From NCBI GenBank assembly GCA_963931925.1, contig OZ007570.1, positions 40,295,968-40,359,967 of the forward strand: DNA of 64,000 nt, in the 5' to 3' direction. This stretch comes from Onchidella celtica (Eukaryota; Mollusca; Gastropoda; Systellommatophora; Onchidiidae). The position numbers and the translations under genes are program-made. The first letter of the stretch is position 1. Each line of letters opens with the position of its first letter. The notes beneath the pieces are model-generated. The model was not told where the DNA came from. It ran no database searches and worked only from the letters and a program-made list of their open reading frames with translations. Shown here in pieces: positions 11,691 through 23,500 of this stretch.

Positions 11691-12649
11691 TGCACGCAAG
11701 CAGATACAGATGATAAAACATGCACAGAACAGCATGGTAGCTTAACTGGGCTGGAAGGAATGCATGGGACTAAAATAAAGCTAGGCCTGGCTCAGAATAA
11801 AAATTGAAACGCATTATTAATGGTAAATATACGCGGACACACCATAGGCCTTTACCGGAATTACACGAATCTTCCACTCTCTGATCAGTGCACAAGGTCA
11901 CAAAATAATTTAGTACAGCATCTGCACATGAGACATTAAAACAATATCTCAACTTAAACTACAACAATGAAAAGCACATAAAATTACTAAGTACTACCTA
12001 TAGAATCCTTATGCCAACTTGCCCAATATGTGAAATGGAACTTTAACTACTACTGGCTTTCAATATGTCTGTGCCCCCTCGCCGTCAGATAGGAATATGA
12101 CTAAGTGGGATGAGTTCTTTTGTTTCTCGGGGGCCTCAGCACAGTGCTGTTGGCCCCCTGTTCTTGATTTTCTCTCTCTTTGACTAAGTGGTCAGACTGG
12201 ACAAACTTATATTCGTGCCAGTGGTCAGCTGACCCGGGGAGGGACTGCATCGCCCAAACAAAGACGGTACCAATGCCAGCGTGGGCATAGTCCACGTGCA
12301 GCGTCTCTGTTTGGGACTAACCGAGGCGTCCTCGGGACTAACAAAGGGATGGTACAAAGTCCAGGTGTAGACAAAGAAATTTAGATGTAATTTACATATA
12401 ACCACGTTGTCAATATAATTAGGTCAGCGCATGGGAGAAATAAGATGGGGTGGACAATAAGACAAACATAGCACTATGGCTACATAATGTATATGGATAG
12501 GTGTGAGAGAGAGAAAGAGAGAGAGCAAATTATGGTGTTGGGGAGTGGGGGCAAGGGGTCACAGGTGATGATCAGAGTTTGAATACGATCCCTTACCAAA
12601 AAAAGTTTAAAAGAGCTGCCTTTGACATACAGCAGCTGTCCTTATTGGG
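11691..12649. other. Non-coding stretch between SINE copies
   Basis: Short frames only, none resembling a known protein. Contains a GA-rich microsatellite at about 12505-12530. Nothing else assigned. Confidence 0.4.
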
Positions 12650-12995
12650 ACGCGTTGGTATGGAGGCAAAGCGCTGGCCTCTCATGCCGAAAGTACCGGG
12701 TTCGACCCCCAGTCGCTACCGGTAGGTTGGGAATTTTTTTTTTTTGGGGGGGGGGGGGGGGAGATTCCTGCTCGGAGTGTGCGTGCGCACGTTAAAAGTA
12801 CCTTGGCAGTTAATAGTTGAGAGGAGCAGGCCGAACAAGGCCGCTGACCGGGCAAAATTCTAAAAAAAAAAAAGAAAAAACTAATCCTGACCACAAGAAC
12901 ACACAGAAACAAGAACAAGAAAAATAAAACAAGAAAAGTGAGATGGAAACCCAAAAGTAGCAGCGAAACCTCCTAGAATAAAGACCTAAACACAC
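12650..12995 (+). mobile_element. SINE copy B with tRNA-derived head
   Basis: The head at 12655-12725 has a good RNA polymerase III B box (GGGTTCGACCCCC near 12699) and an upstream A-box-like segment, so it looks derived from a tRNA. It is followed by a T/G homopolymer stretch, the domain shared with copy A, an A-run, and the same tail ending CCTCCTAGAATAAAGACC. It is not a functional tRNA gene: the arms do not pair into a clean cloverleaf and it continues into a SINE body. Confidence 0.8.
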
Positions 12996-13096
12996 ACACA
13001 GTGCTGTACTATGAGTTGAAAGGGCCGGTTATCAATTTTCAGTATCAGAACCGAGATTTACAGTGGTATTGTCCCTTGACATCTGTCAGCGCGAAT

Positions 13097-13288
<192 letters not shown>

Positions 13289-14540
13289 AAACTTCGACGA
13301 ATTAAGTCAGAGTAGAAAATCTTGATTCAGAGGGTTGAATGAAAATATCTATCCCAAGGAGGGAATATTCGGCCCGGTAATCATTCAATTTCTAAAGTAA
13401 TCTCTCAGGGCACCTATAACGCACTTTTCATTCAAATTAATCAGCATTACAAAGGTTCCCGGGAGGCTTAAGGGGGGCAAAAATAAGAATAATATTTAAA
13501 AATCTAACCTAAAGATAAACTTAAAGATAATCGAGAAAAGGAGCATTAGCATCGGTATGAAAGCGGACTTCGCAAAGAAATGATGACTGATGGACGAAAT
13601 GCAGCCTATTTAATCCTGTTGCTACTGTAAACAGATTTACAAGTCGGTCGTTCCAAACACTTCGTTATCTTTATTGTTGCTTTTTGTTATAAAGGGGAGA
13701 CCAAAGTTCTTCCGTTCTTTTGTGTTTGTGTCGTAACAAAACAAATCAAGTTTGACATTGCATGGCTATTTGACCCATGAAGCCAAAATACATGTACATG
13801 TACTCAGAATAGGAATTAATTTGTCACCTATTTTTGAACAGTCTCCGAAAAAGTTATAGTGGCCATATCGCCAACAAAATTTCCTTGTGGTCAATTAGCT
13901 GAAATTAATGCTAACCCTAAACCTAAAACTTTCCAAAAACTGCAAATAAAATCCAATTTGGCCACGGGGGGTGGGGGGGGGGGGGCAAATCTTCTCTCTC
14001 TATGGAGGGTATCATAGAACGGAACAGCACAGTCAGCTGCTGGCAGACAAGAAGTGCACACTATAATTTCCTATCATTTCTCAGTAAATCCGATCAAACA
14101 CAGACACCTTCTGCCATTATTTCTTGGGTGTACATTTTGGCAACTGGCTGTGATGTTCCAGGCTTAGTAATGCATGTAATATCCCCCTGAGGCCCCTTTA
14201 CATGACCAGCATATTTAATACCTTTTACTTATGTATTATGGACTGAAACTGCAGGTGCAGAAGACGTGCTCGCTGCTCGACCTTCCTTTAAAAAACAAAT
14301 CTTGAGCACTAGATCTACTTATTTTCCTCAGACTTCTGGGGGGTTTTAGCTGCAAGATAAGGTTAGTTTATATATTGCTTCATAAGGTAATTTTGCTATC
14401 TTTGCATTACCCCTCCCCCTCCCCACCCGCCCCCAATGGGCAGTTCCGGATTTTATAGCAGCAAAATTAGGCTATGTTACGGGACCCGCATTTTCAGGGT
14501 CCCCGCACAAAACGAGTGCAAGTAACAATTCCGATTCAGT
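13289..14540. other. Non-coding stretch with a poly(G) run
   Basis: No recognisable frame. Contains a G-rich run at about 13965-13985 and a C-rich block near 14407-14435. Otherwise unassigned. Confidence 0.4.
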
Positions 14541-14542
14541 GT

Positions 14543-14587
14543 GTCCTGGACGCGAGAATCTTTCTTACACTGCGTTGCCGGAAAGCC
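14543..14587 (+). repeat. Left arm of a 45-bp inverted repeat
   Basis: GTCCTGGACGCGAGAATC...TTGCCGGAAAGC is nearly the exact reverse complement of 16827-16871 (one clear mismatch plus small end differences). The two arms enclose the decayed THAP exon and the AGATCT/74-bp arrays. Confidence 0.85.
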
Positions 14588-14689
14588 AAACAAAGCTCTA
14601 CGTCACCACCTCACCCTTTGTGACGATAATAAAATATCGCATGCGCAGTAGGAGGCATTTTCCGCTCCGTCATCGGCCAACTATAGGCT

Positions 14690-15071
14690 AACTTATAGGT
14701 AGAATGCGCTTGACGTCACATTGTGCTTTTGTTTTGTTTTTCCGCCATCGCGATTGTTTGGCCGGTGGATCAGCTGATTAGTGTAACTTAGAGATAATTA
14801 TATCGAAGCGGTTTTGTTAACTAAAATGCCTACTAGCTGCATTATCATTGATTGCTACGCGCGACAGGGGTGGAAAGGATGGATAAAAGTTGGTCAGATT
14901 CCCCACCATTCGTGTAAACAAAGGAAAGGAAGTGAAAGAATTGACCGAACGTCGTTCGACTGTGGTAAGGTTGACAAGCTACCAACCAGCAGATCTAGAT
15001 CTAGATCTAGACTAGACATTTAAAAAAGTGAGTCGACCCATTCCGTTTGTGCCGAGCACTTCATCTCAGGT
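14690..15071 (+). pseudogene. Decayed THAP-domain exon with upstream region (copy 1)
   Basis: An ATG at 14825 opens MPTSCIIIDCYAR, a THAP-like start with C-x4-C. A frameshift follows; in the next frame the residues [18 protein letters not shown] are typical of the THAP zinc-finger body (14911-14960), preceded by an in-frame TAA. The coding run then dissolves into an AGATCT repeat (14990-15015). After the repeat, RLCAEHFIS precedes a GT splice donor near 15069, matching the C-x2-H end of a THAP domain. The same region, including about 140 bp upstream of the ATG, is found reversed at 61530-61765. THAP domains bind DNA in P-element-type transposases and in host regulators. This copy cannot encode an intact domain. 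Confidence 0.7.
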
Positions 15072-15780
15072 AGTTGTCAGTTTTAATAATTTATGAATAA
15101 CGTGATGAAAGTAAGCCCGTCATTTCCGTCACAGAAGAATCAGATCTAGAGTCTAGATCTAGATCTAGATCAGATATGTGCAATGTACATTTCTCCACTC
15201 TGCAGGCTATTTAGACTAGAGCTGTAGGATTAGAGGTCTAGCGAGTGCGGTTATCTTCATTTTTACCGCACAATAAAGTCACAGACTAATAAATCTCAGT
15301 TACAATTAAAAACTTTCCTGTTGTCTTGCTTTTTTAAGCAGTTCTAGATTTACACTGTGGCCTACAATGAATTGAAGATGATGCACTGGCAAGATAGGCT
15401 ACTGATTAAAATTCACCAGAGATAGCCAGAGTGCAGTAGATCTAGATCTAGATCTAGATCTATTATGAGGAAGTGAGTCCTGAGTTATGAGGTATGGAAT
15501 CACAGTTAGATCTAGATCTAGATCTGATCACACAGATGTTGAATTGCAGCAGTATGAGAGACAGAGCGTGAGCCTTGAATTGTGAGATACAACATAATAA
15601 TTCAATGTATCTGTATTACCCAGACAAGAATAATAAAATATGAAATCATAGGCCTAATTAAATCTAATCTCCTATCACAGAGCTGTTGACCAGCAGCAAT
15701 AAATATGAGAGATTGAGCCATGAGCGATGAAAGATAAAATTATGCTTAGATCTAGCCAGCATCACACAGATCTGAGAGGG
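15072..15780. repeat. Region studded with (AGATCT)n tracts
   Basis: Short runs of AGATCT/CTAGAT occur near 15141-15172, 15438-15461 and 15507-15525 within otherwise unassigned AT-rich sequence. No gene seen. Confidence 0.75.
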
Positions 15781-16530
15781 TGAGATATGTAAGGATAATT
15801 AAATCTATATCAATACCACACAGATATGAGAGTGTGAGGCTTGAGTGATGAGATATGTAATGATAATTAAATCTAGATCTAGATTTATATCACACAGATA
15901 TGAGAGTGTGAGGCTTGAGTGATGAGATATGTAATGATAATGAAATCTAGATCTAGATTTATATCACACAGATATGAGAGTGTGAGCCTTGAGTCATGAG
16001 ATACTTAATGATAATGAAATCTAGATCTAGCTTTACATCACACAGATATGAGAGTGTGAGCCTTGAGTCATGAGATACTTAATGATAATTAAATCTAGAT
16101 CTAGATTTATATCACACATGTATGACAGTGGGAGCCTTGAGTCATGAGATATGTAATGATATTTAAATCTAGATCTAGATTTATACCATACAGGTATAAG
16201 AGTGTGAGCCTTGAGTGATGAGATATGTGTAATGATATTTAAATCTAGATCTTGATTTGTACCATACAGGTATGACAGTGTTAGCCTTGAGTCATGAGAT
16301 ATGTAATTTGTAAAGATAATTAAATCTGGATCTAGATTTATATATTGCATAACAGGAGAGTGTGAGCCATGAGTGCTGAGATATGTAGCCTAATGATAAT
16401 TAAATCTAGATCCAGATTTCTATCACACAGATATGAGGGTGTGTGAGCTTTGACTGATGAGATATCTAATGACAATTGAATCTAGATCTAGATCTAGATC
16501 TAGATTTATACCACACAGGTGGGAACCGCA
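15781..16530. repeat. ~74-bp minisatellite containing AGATCT cores, about nine to ten copies
   Basis: Each unit contains TAATGATAATTAAATC, an AGATCT core, TTTATATCACACAG and ATATGAGAGTGTGAG followed by CTTGAGTGATGAGATATG. Copies recur at a spacing near 74 bp with point changes and small indels. The - strand frame at 16033-16350 is a translation of the repeat, not a gene. Confidence 0.92.
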
Positions 16531-17084
16531 GCAGTGTGTCAGAGCGGGTCTCGAGGGATGAGACGCAAAGAGTATGTTCAACAACATTCTGCCACCAAGG
16601 AAAGTTTTCACGTTCTCGCGGCTATTTCTTTAGACTATTAGATCTACATTAGAGTGGGCATTACCCAAGGAATTCACCGGTTGTTCGGATGTTATAAAAA
16701 ATTATAGCCATGTTAAAGGGAGGTGACTCCCAATTCCAATTAACAGGCTTTACCCAAGGAATTCGGTGACGTAATGATCGCCTGTGCGGTTATTATAAAT
16801 AGTCACGGGGATTCCAAAGAAGTACCGCCTTTCCGGCAACGCAGTGTAAAAAAGATTCTCGCGTCCTGGACTTGCTCATTACCCTTGTACATGTACTTTC
16901 ATGCCTTCAGCATTTATGAACGACTGGATGTTTGAGGTTAGCGACTTTAGTCAATGATTACCTTTAGCTGAGCTTATTACTTTAACACAGTAAATGATGG
17001 GACTGTGGTGTGAAAGTAACAGTGTGCATGTATGTGTTTAAATATTTAATGTGTATTTTTTTCTATTTCGGGCCCATCTATTAT
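16531..17084. repeat. Right arm of the 45-bp inverted repeat and flanks
   Basis: 16827-16871 pairs with 14543-14587. Just upstream, ACCCAAGGAATTC occurs twice (near 16662 and 16753). No coding content seen. Confidence 0.7.
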
Positions 17085-17480
17085 ATATTTCAATAACTTG
17101 CAACCTTTGGCATGACTAACTGACCAAACTAAACACTCTTTGGGCCTTAAATTTGGTAGGAAGGTGGCAATTGAGATAAGGAAGATGATGGCTATAATTA
17201 AAAGTTGTTTACTTCAAGCACGTACTTAAAAAAAAAATAACACTGTTTATTGTTATGTAACATCTGTATATTTGCATGTTTGTTTCGTAATATATAGTAC
17301 CGTGCATGTCATAAAAAGTAACCGTATCAAGCGTTCAGTTTGGTGCGTAATGTTGAGGTGCGCATGAGTTCTGAAGCAAGGCTGTAGTTTATTACTTTTA
17401 TTATACTAGAGAGAGAGGGGGGGGGGTGTCACATGATTGTTTATTCTGGGCAATGCCCGGTAGGTCATCTAGTTTATAAT
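17085..17480 (-). repeat. Right arm of the ~390 bp inverted repeat pair
   Basis: Imperfect reverse complement of 9766-10160, ending CTGGGCAATGCCCGGTAGG then TCATCTAGT. It closes the 7.7 kb segment described at 9766. Confidence 0.85.
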
Positions 17481-18695
17481 ATTTTATAACATATTATGCT
17501 ATAGCCCCAGCACTAGCTCATCACGGCCCTGCCCATGGGTGGCTGGTTATGTAATGTCAATAAACAGCATGCCGTAAACATTAGCCGGAATCTTTTGAAA
17601 ATTCCTGGAAGGGATCCGAGAAGAAGGAACCAAACCAGCACAGGGTATTATACTTGTCCGTACCTGGCCTGCATTGAGATGAATGTTCAAACAAATTGAG
17701 ATTTCCCGTAAATCCGGTTCATCCAGTTATCGCGCACACGTGGGGAATAAGGAGCATCCAAGGGTTTTTGCTAAACTTGCGAATAAAAGTGGTGGCAGTT
17801 TAACTATGTTTCAAATGCAATTTTATGAAGAACAAAATAATAGACCAGAATGTAATTTATGCCCGGGCTTCCTAAAAGCCACTTTTCTCGACACCAGTGG
17901 CGGACCTATATTTTTGGGGCCCTAAAGCTTGAGCTGTTAAGGGGCCCTTTTGGAACTAACAGCAATAGTGTAGGCCTAACATCCAAAATTCACTCATTAC
18001 AAACATTTTCTTCAGGGCCCCTGTTTGTCTGTATGTTTATTTGTTCTTTTTGCAAACTTATTCTGACACCGACGGTAACTATGTAATATGGAAGTTTTGT
18101 TGTATTCTTGGATGGGGATGCCTAGCGCGCACCTGATCCGCAATATAAAGACTGCATATGATGAAAGTTCAAGGCTGTGAAATTTCAGAACTTGGTACAC
18201 TTTCCATTGAAAACAGGCCCTATATCATCTTCTACCACTAACTTTGTCGATAATATAATATTCTACGCCGAATAGCTACAAGGTACATGTATGTGTAACT
18301 GTAGGAGATAATGTCGTGCTTTTCTTGACTGCATAATGTTATCAAAGAAGTTGAGTATTAAATTTTGGCACTGTCCTTTTGCACCGCTTCTAAGCGGTGT
18401 ATAAAAACCAGCGTTTTTTCGCACCGCTTTTTCCGCATGCGCAAACGCACTGTTGTGACTATACTTCACTTCCGCTCGCTGGTTTACAAATGAGACAAAG
18501 GAGCCTAGGCTTACACAGAGTCACAAATCTGCACTTGATTAGTTGATCTCGTCAATCGTCAATCTTCACTGATTCATTTGCGAACGGCAGCATACTCAAT
18601 TTTAAAACTTGAAATTTCACCAGTTTTGTTATGAAGGTTGGAAGTTCGTTTCCAAGTTTTGACTTCTCACGAGCTTTGAAAGACTTTGAAGAGTC
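17481..18695. other. Non-coding flank left of Gypsy element 2
   Basis: No frame resembles a known protein. A segment at 17893-17950 (CAGTGGCGGACCTAT... GGGGCCC) looks like part of a dispersed repeat. Near 18379-18430 the motif GCACCGCTT appears twice in direct orientation with AAGCGGTG between, a small hairpin. Confidence 0.4.
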
Positions 18696-18700
18696 AACAT
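18696..18700. repeat. Target-site duplication AACAT (left)
   Basis: AACAT directly precedes the LTR start at 18701 and is repeated at 27410-27414 directly after the other LTR. A 5-bp duplication is normal for Gypsy-type integration. Confidence 0.93.
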
Positions 18701-19947
18701 TGTCAGGAGCAGAGTTAGGGTCTTGGGGAGCATTCGACTGCACGAGAGGCAGCTAACTCACACTCGGACACAACCACACAAGAAACGTATTAAACAACTA
18801 GAGGATCTATATATGTCAGGCCGGTCAGGCCATGTTTTACATAAATATTAATACATGTAAACAAAACAAAAGACAATAGAGGTATATTCAAAACAATAAA
18901 TTCTAATTACTAACTTAATCTATGATATTCATGTAATTATGGTTCCTTATTGGATGTACTGCAATCAATAGCAAATAGGTATATTATACGAAACTAGATA
19001 TCAATTTAAAGTGTCAGTTGAGTCGCCACTGGCCAGTCGCCAGGCAAACTCTCCCTAAATCATATGGGCTTGAATGTTAGGAGAGCCCAGAACGTTCCAA
19101 GCCTACAGAAGCACACTTCGGCTTGTAGGTAATTATGCAGTTGCAAAAAAAAAACTATTTATATATATGCACAATCATTATTCAATTGATCAACAATGTG
19201 CCATATTACTTCAATCATACTATGGAAATAATTCTATAACACAGGCCACTCGTCGAGTGCCAGCTTTGGTTTCCTTAGACTTCCTATGAGGCTGTGGTTC
19301 TCTCTCTATCTCTGATCTTCTATTATGCTTGAACAAATAAGATATATTACCATTGGTCACGCCTACTGGTAGGCGCGAACATCAAAATAGCGCAGCGTGG
19401 GCTTTCAAAGGTCAGCCCACTCAGACCTTTCTTTCTAGAGCTCAGTCAGTCCGTTAGCAAGGACTTCTAGTCTTCAAATCACAGTTCAGGTACTGGCCAA
19501 CCGGATATACATCACGACACGATGCTTCTGCTCGTCTGTATTCCATAAATCTGAACGTTACACGATGTTTTATACTATCTGGCTACCCAGCAGTGCTAGT
19601 CCGCTGGCCCAATTAGTTCAGCTATCTCATTGGTCGAAACCTCCCACCATTTTAATTGTAGTAATACGTCTGCACTATTCTACCAGCCAGTTAACGTGCA
19701 AAAACTTGTCTAGTCATACTTAACAATGTCAACTATCCCCACCTTGTTTCACCCCTACTCCATTACTTATTAATCACGAACATTAAAACCGACAAGCGTG
19801 ACTCTAACAGTTTAACTTTACATTTATTTACCCACCAACTATAATTCGCGCGGGCCGTTCAAGGCCACCAGCCAATTTCACATGGCCCTGGTAAAACAAC
19901 AACAACTCACTCTCTGCGTGAGTTTTAACAACATCCGAATCATGACA
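18701..19947 (-). mobile_element. 3' LTR of Gypsy element 2 (1247 bp)
   Basis: Termini TGTCA...TGACA. It matches 26166-27409 except for roughly ten small differences, including a short indel near 18853, a CGT indel near 19252, and single changes near 18894, 19727, 19854 and 19882. A TATAAAA box (- strand) lies at 19568-19574. A - strand polypurine tract (AGGGTGGGGGATG, 19948-19960) lies directly upstream of this LTR in the element's own orientation. Confidence 0.96.
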
Positions 19948-20556
19948 CATCCCCCACCCTAGTTAAAATTTGCAATTTTAACGATATAACTGATTATCGT
20001 AAGGGGAAGGCATGAGTCGAGAAATTGCTCGAAAGGTGAACTTAACTAGGTTAATAACTAAGACTACTACAAAAGTTGAAAAAAACCTACAGAACGGGTA
20101 TCCTTGATGGACAAAACTTCATGAAAATCTTAAGGTTCCGTCCAAAAGTATATATCTCTCTGAGGATTAAATCTGACCTCTAAATACGTAGACATTAACA
20201 ATCATAACTCGAAAATTTTAGAGTACAACATTGATCCTGTGCGAATGTCATCAGGAATGCATACATACAATGAATAATACTCAAGAAAAGATAACTATAG
20301 TAGCATCGATGGCATTAGTGGATCTGGACTCCTGGTCTGCCATGACCTCTCGTCCTCGACCCTGGGCAACAAGGTCTGGTGTGGCCAAAATACGGGTCGA
20401 CGTCAGTAAAATAGCTGTTGGAACAAAGGAAAGCACAGGGGTAGGTGAAAAGTGTTCACAATGGGTGAACAATATGTGATACCATCCCTCGGTCTCTGAA
20501 TGAGGTATCAGTCCCATCCAACGCCAATACATATGACAGACTAAAATACAACAAGA
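19948..20556 (-). other. 3' untranslated region of Gypsy element 2
   Basis: About 600 bp between the pol stop and the 3' LTR. It carries the polypurine tract at its LTR end and no convincing additional frame. Confidence 0.65.
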
Positions 20557-23500
20557 TTAAGGTAACCGTGATAATAGGTCGGCATGGACATTGTCTCCAC
20601 CAGGAATGGCCTTTATAATGAAGCGATATTCCTGAAGGGCCAGACTCCATCTGGTGAAACGAGCGTTCTTGGCTCGGTTCCATTTTAAAAATAACAACGG
20701 TTTATGGTCTGTCTCGATGACGAATTCCGTCATAAGTAGGTAGCGGGAAAACGCGTCTACGGCGTATACAATCGCCAGGCACTCCCGCTCTATGATAGCG
20801 TATCTCTGTTCTCTCGGAAGTAATTTCCGGCTAGCGTACATACACGGGCGCAATAAGCCATCTCTCTCTTGAAGCAAAACAGCTCCAATTCCCTGGTCCG
20901 ACGTGTCAGTGCGGACGGTGAAGGTGTGCCTAATATTTGGTAGGATAAGCAGCGGCGAACTGGAGAACAGTTGCTGCACTGTCGCGAGCGCGGTGGCGCA
21001 CTGCGTAGTCCAGATACTTTTATTGGGTCGGTCTTTTCTTGTAAGATCGGATAACGGGGCCGTAAGGGCCGAAAAATTAGGAACGAATTTCCGATAATAG
21101 CTTAAAAAGCCTAACAGGCTACGAACCAGCTTTTTAGTATGAGGAGCCTGGAGTTTTAAAATTTTACTTATTTTATTGTCGTCCGGTGTTTGGACGCCTT
21201 TGGCGATAGTATGTCCTAGAAAGTTAATCTGCGTATAACCCAGGAAGACTTTGCTAGGCTTAGCTGTAAGCCCGGCATCTCGAAGTTTACTAAGCACTTG
21301 ACGAAGTGCCTCTAAGTGGCCTTTCCAATCCGTATGGAAAGCGCAAATGTCGTCAAAGTAGCTTAGGACGTATGGTGTCTGCTGCAATAGGATGTTCATC
21401 ATCCTCGCAAATGTCGCTGGTGCTGTTACGAGACCGAATGGCATGAACCTCCATTGCATGAGACCCATAGGGGTCTGAAACGCTGTGTACTGTTTACTGG
21501 CCTCTTCCATTGGGATTTGCCAGTAGCCTTTAGCCAAATCTATTTTCGAAAATACGGACGACTCAGCCAATCGCGCAAATAGCTCTTCCTGATTCGGGAT
21601 AGGTTCAGCATCGTAAATGGTTAGAGCGTTAAGCTTCCTGTAATCGATACAAAACCTAACGGAACCGTCTGTTTTCTTTACTAGTACAATCGGCGAGCAG
21701 TAAGGGCTCGTCGAACGCTCAATGACTCCTAAGCTGAGCATCTTTTCCACCTCGGACTGTATGGTGTCGTGCGCGTGCAGCGGGCGCGGGTAGGGTTTAA
21801 CAAACACGGGTACGTCCGAGTGCAACCGGATGACGTGTTGAACTAAGGATGTTTTACCCGGCAAATCAGTGAATAGTGGCGCAAACTCCTGAACAAGATC
21901 CATTATGTCCTGTGTCTTACTTTGATCCAGCTGTGGATTGATATTAACGGAAGTCGCGTCCTCTGTGGCTTGCAAGGACAGGAGCGATCTAGTCATAGGT
22001 AATGGCTCCCGGTCGTTGTCATCGATAGTGACCATCGCTGCGTTTGCTTGGGCCACAACATGGCAAGAATGATCGTGATGACCTTGATCATCGGTAAAAT
22101 ACTTTTTCAACATGTTTATGTGGTAAACCTTATCGTTACCACGGATGGTAATGAGATAATTAACTCTCGAGAGTCGCTTCTTAACTAGAAAGGGGCCTTT
22201 CCAAGTGAGGAGTAGCTTGTTGTTCGTTTCTGGTAACAGCACCAATGCCCGATCTCCGACTGACAGGGTTCTTAACCGACTACCCCGATCGCGATATCCT
22301 ATAAATGACCTGGTCCGTACGCATGCAAATTGTCGAGCCAGGTCGCATGCATTAACTATTCTATGTCGGAGATCGACGATGTACTGATACGCGGATCGCG
22401 TATCAGGAACGTCGGTATCAGAACCGGCGTATAAATCGCGTAAAATGGCCATCGGGCCACGTGGTTTTCGACCGTATAACAGTTCAAACGGGGAAAAACC
22501 CGTTGTCGCATTTGGGAGTTCCCTATATGCGAACAAGATGGCCGGAAGTCGACGGTCCCAGTCACCAGGTCTATCGGCTGAAACGCGTGCCAGCATAGCT
22601 TTCATGGTGGCATTCCAGCGCTCGCAACAGCCATTGGACTGTGGATGGTATGGCGACGTAAGTTTCTGCCTAATGCCCGTGAGTTCCAGCACTTTCCTGA
22701 AAAGGTCGGAGGTGAATTGCGGACCTCTATCGGATAATAATTCGGACGGGAATCCGACGCGTGTGAATATGGTAACCAATGCCTCGGCGACGTGATCGGC
22801 CGATATTTCTTTTAACGGGATTGTCTCAGGCCAACGGGTGGCATAATCGATTACTGATAGAATAAACCGATGGCCTCTATCCGACTTCGGTAATGGCCCG
22901 ACGATGTCGACGGCAACTCGCTGAAATGGAGTGGAAACCGGCGGCATCTCTTGTATAGGTGCCCGCCAAGTTTTTCCTTTGGGGATTCTTTTCTGGCATG
23001 TATCGCAACGCGACACATAGCTATTTATGTCACCGTAAACCCCGGGCCAAAAAAACTGAGACAGGACTCTCGATTTTGTTCTGGCTTTGCCCTGATGGCC
23101 CGACAATGGCGTGTCGTGCGCGAGGCGGACGATGTCACGGCGAAATGATCTTGGTATCACTAATTGCATGATAGTCTCGCGCTTGCCCCGAAAAACGCGA
23201 TATAGGAGGTCGTCTTTAAGACAGAACCTGGTCGTATCCGGGCTGTCCGGATGAATCTTAGCAAAGAGGGGCTTTAGTGATGGATCTGTGCGCTGTTCGT
23301 TACGAAAAATCTCGGGGGTCACATCCAAGTTGACGACAGGCGATCGTAATGTGTCGTCACTCTGGCGACGCGATTGTTGTCTTGTCGTGATACACGCAAT
23401 GTCGTTCTCATCGTCCCAAATCTCGAGCTCGCTATCGGAGACGTCCTTTAAGTGGGGAATATTCCCAATGATTAGGTCGGCGACCGGATTCGGTAGCACA

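Noticed and set aside
12655-12725. tRNA gene
   Set aside because: Has polymerase III box similarity, but continues directly into a SINE body and lacks a convincing cloverleaf.
16033-16350. 105-codon - strand frame with LDLDL segments
   Set aside because: Wholly inside the 74-bp minisatellite; AGATCT reads as LD/RS.
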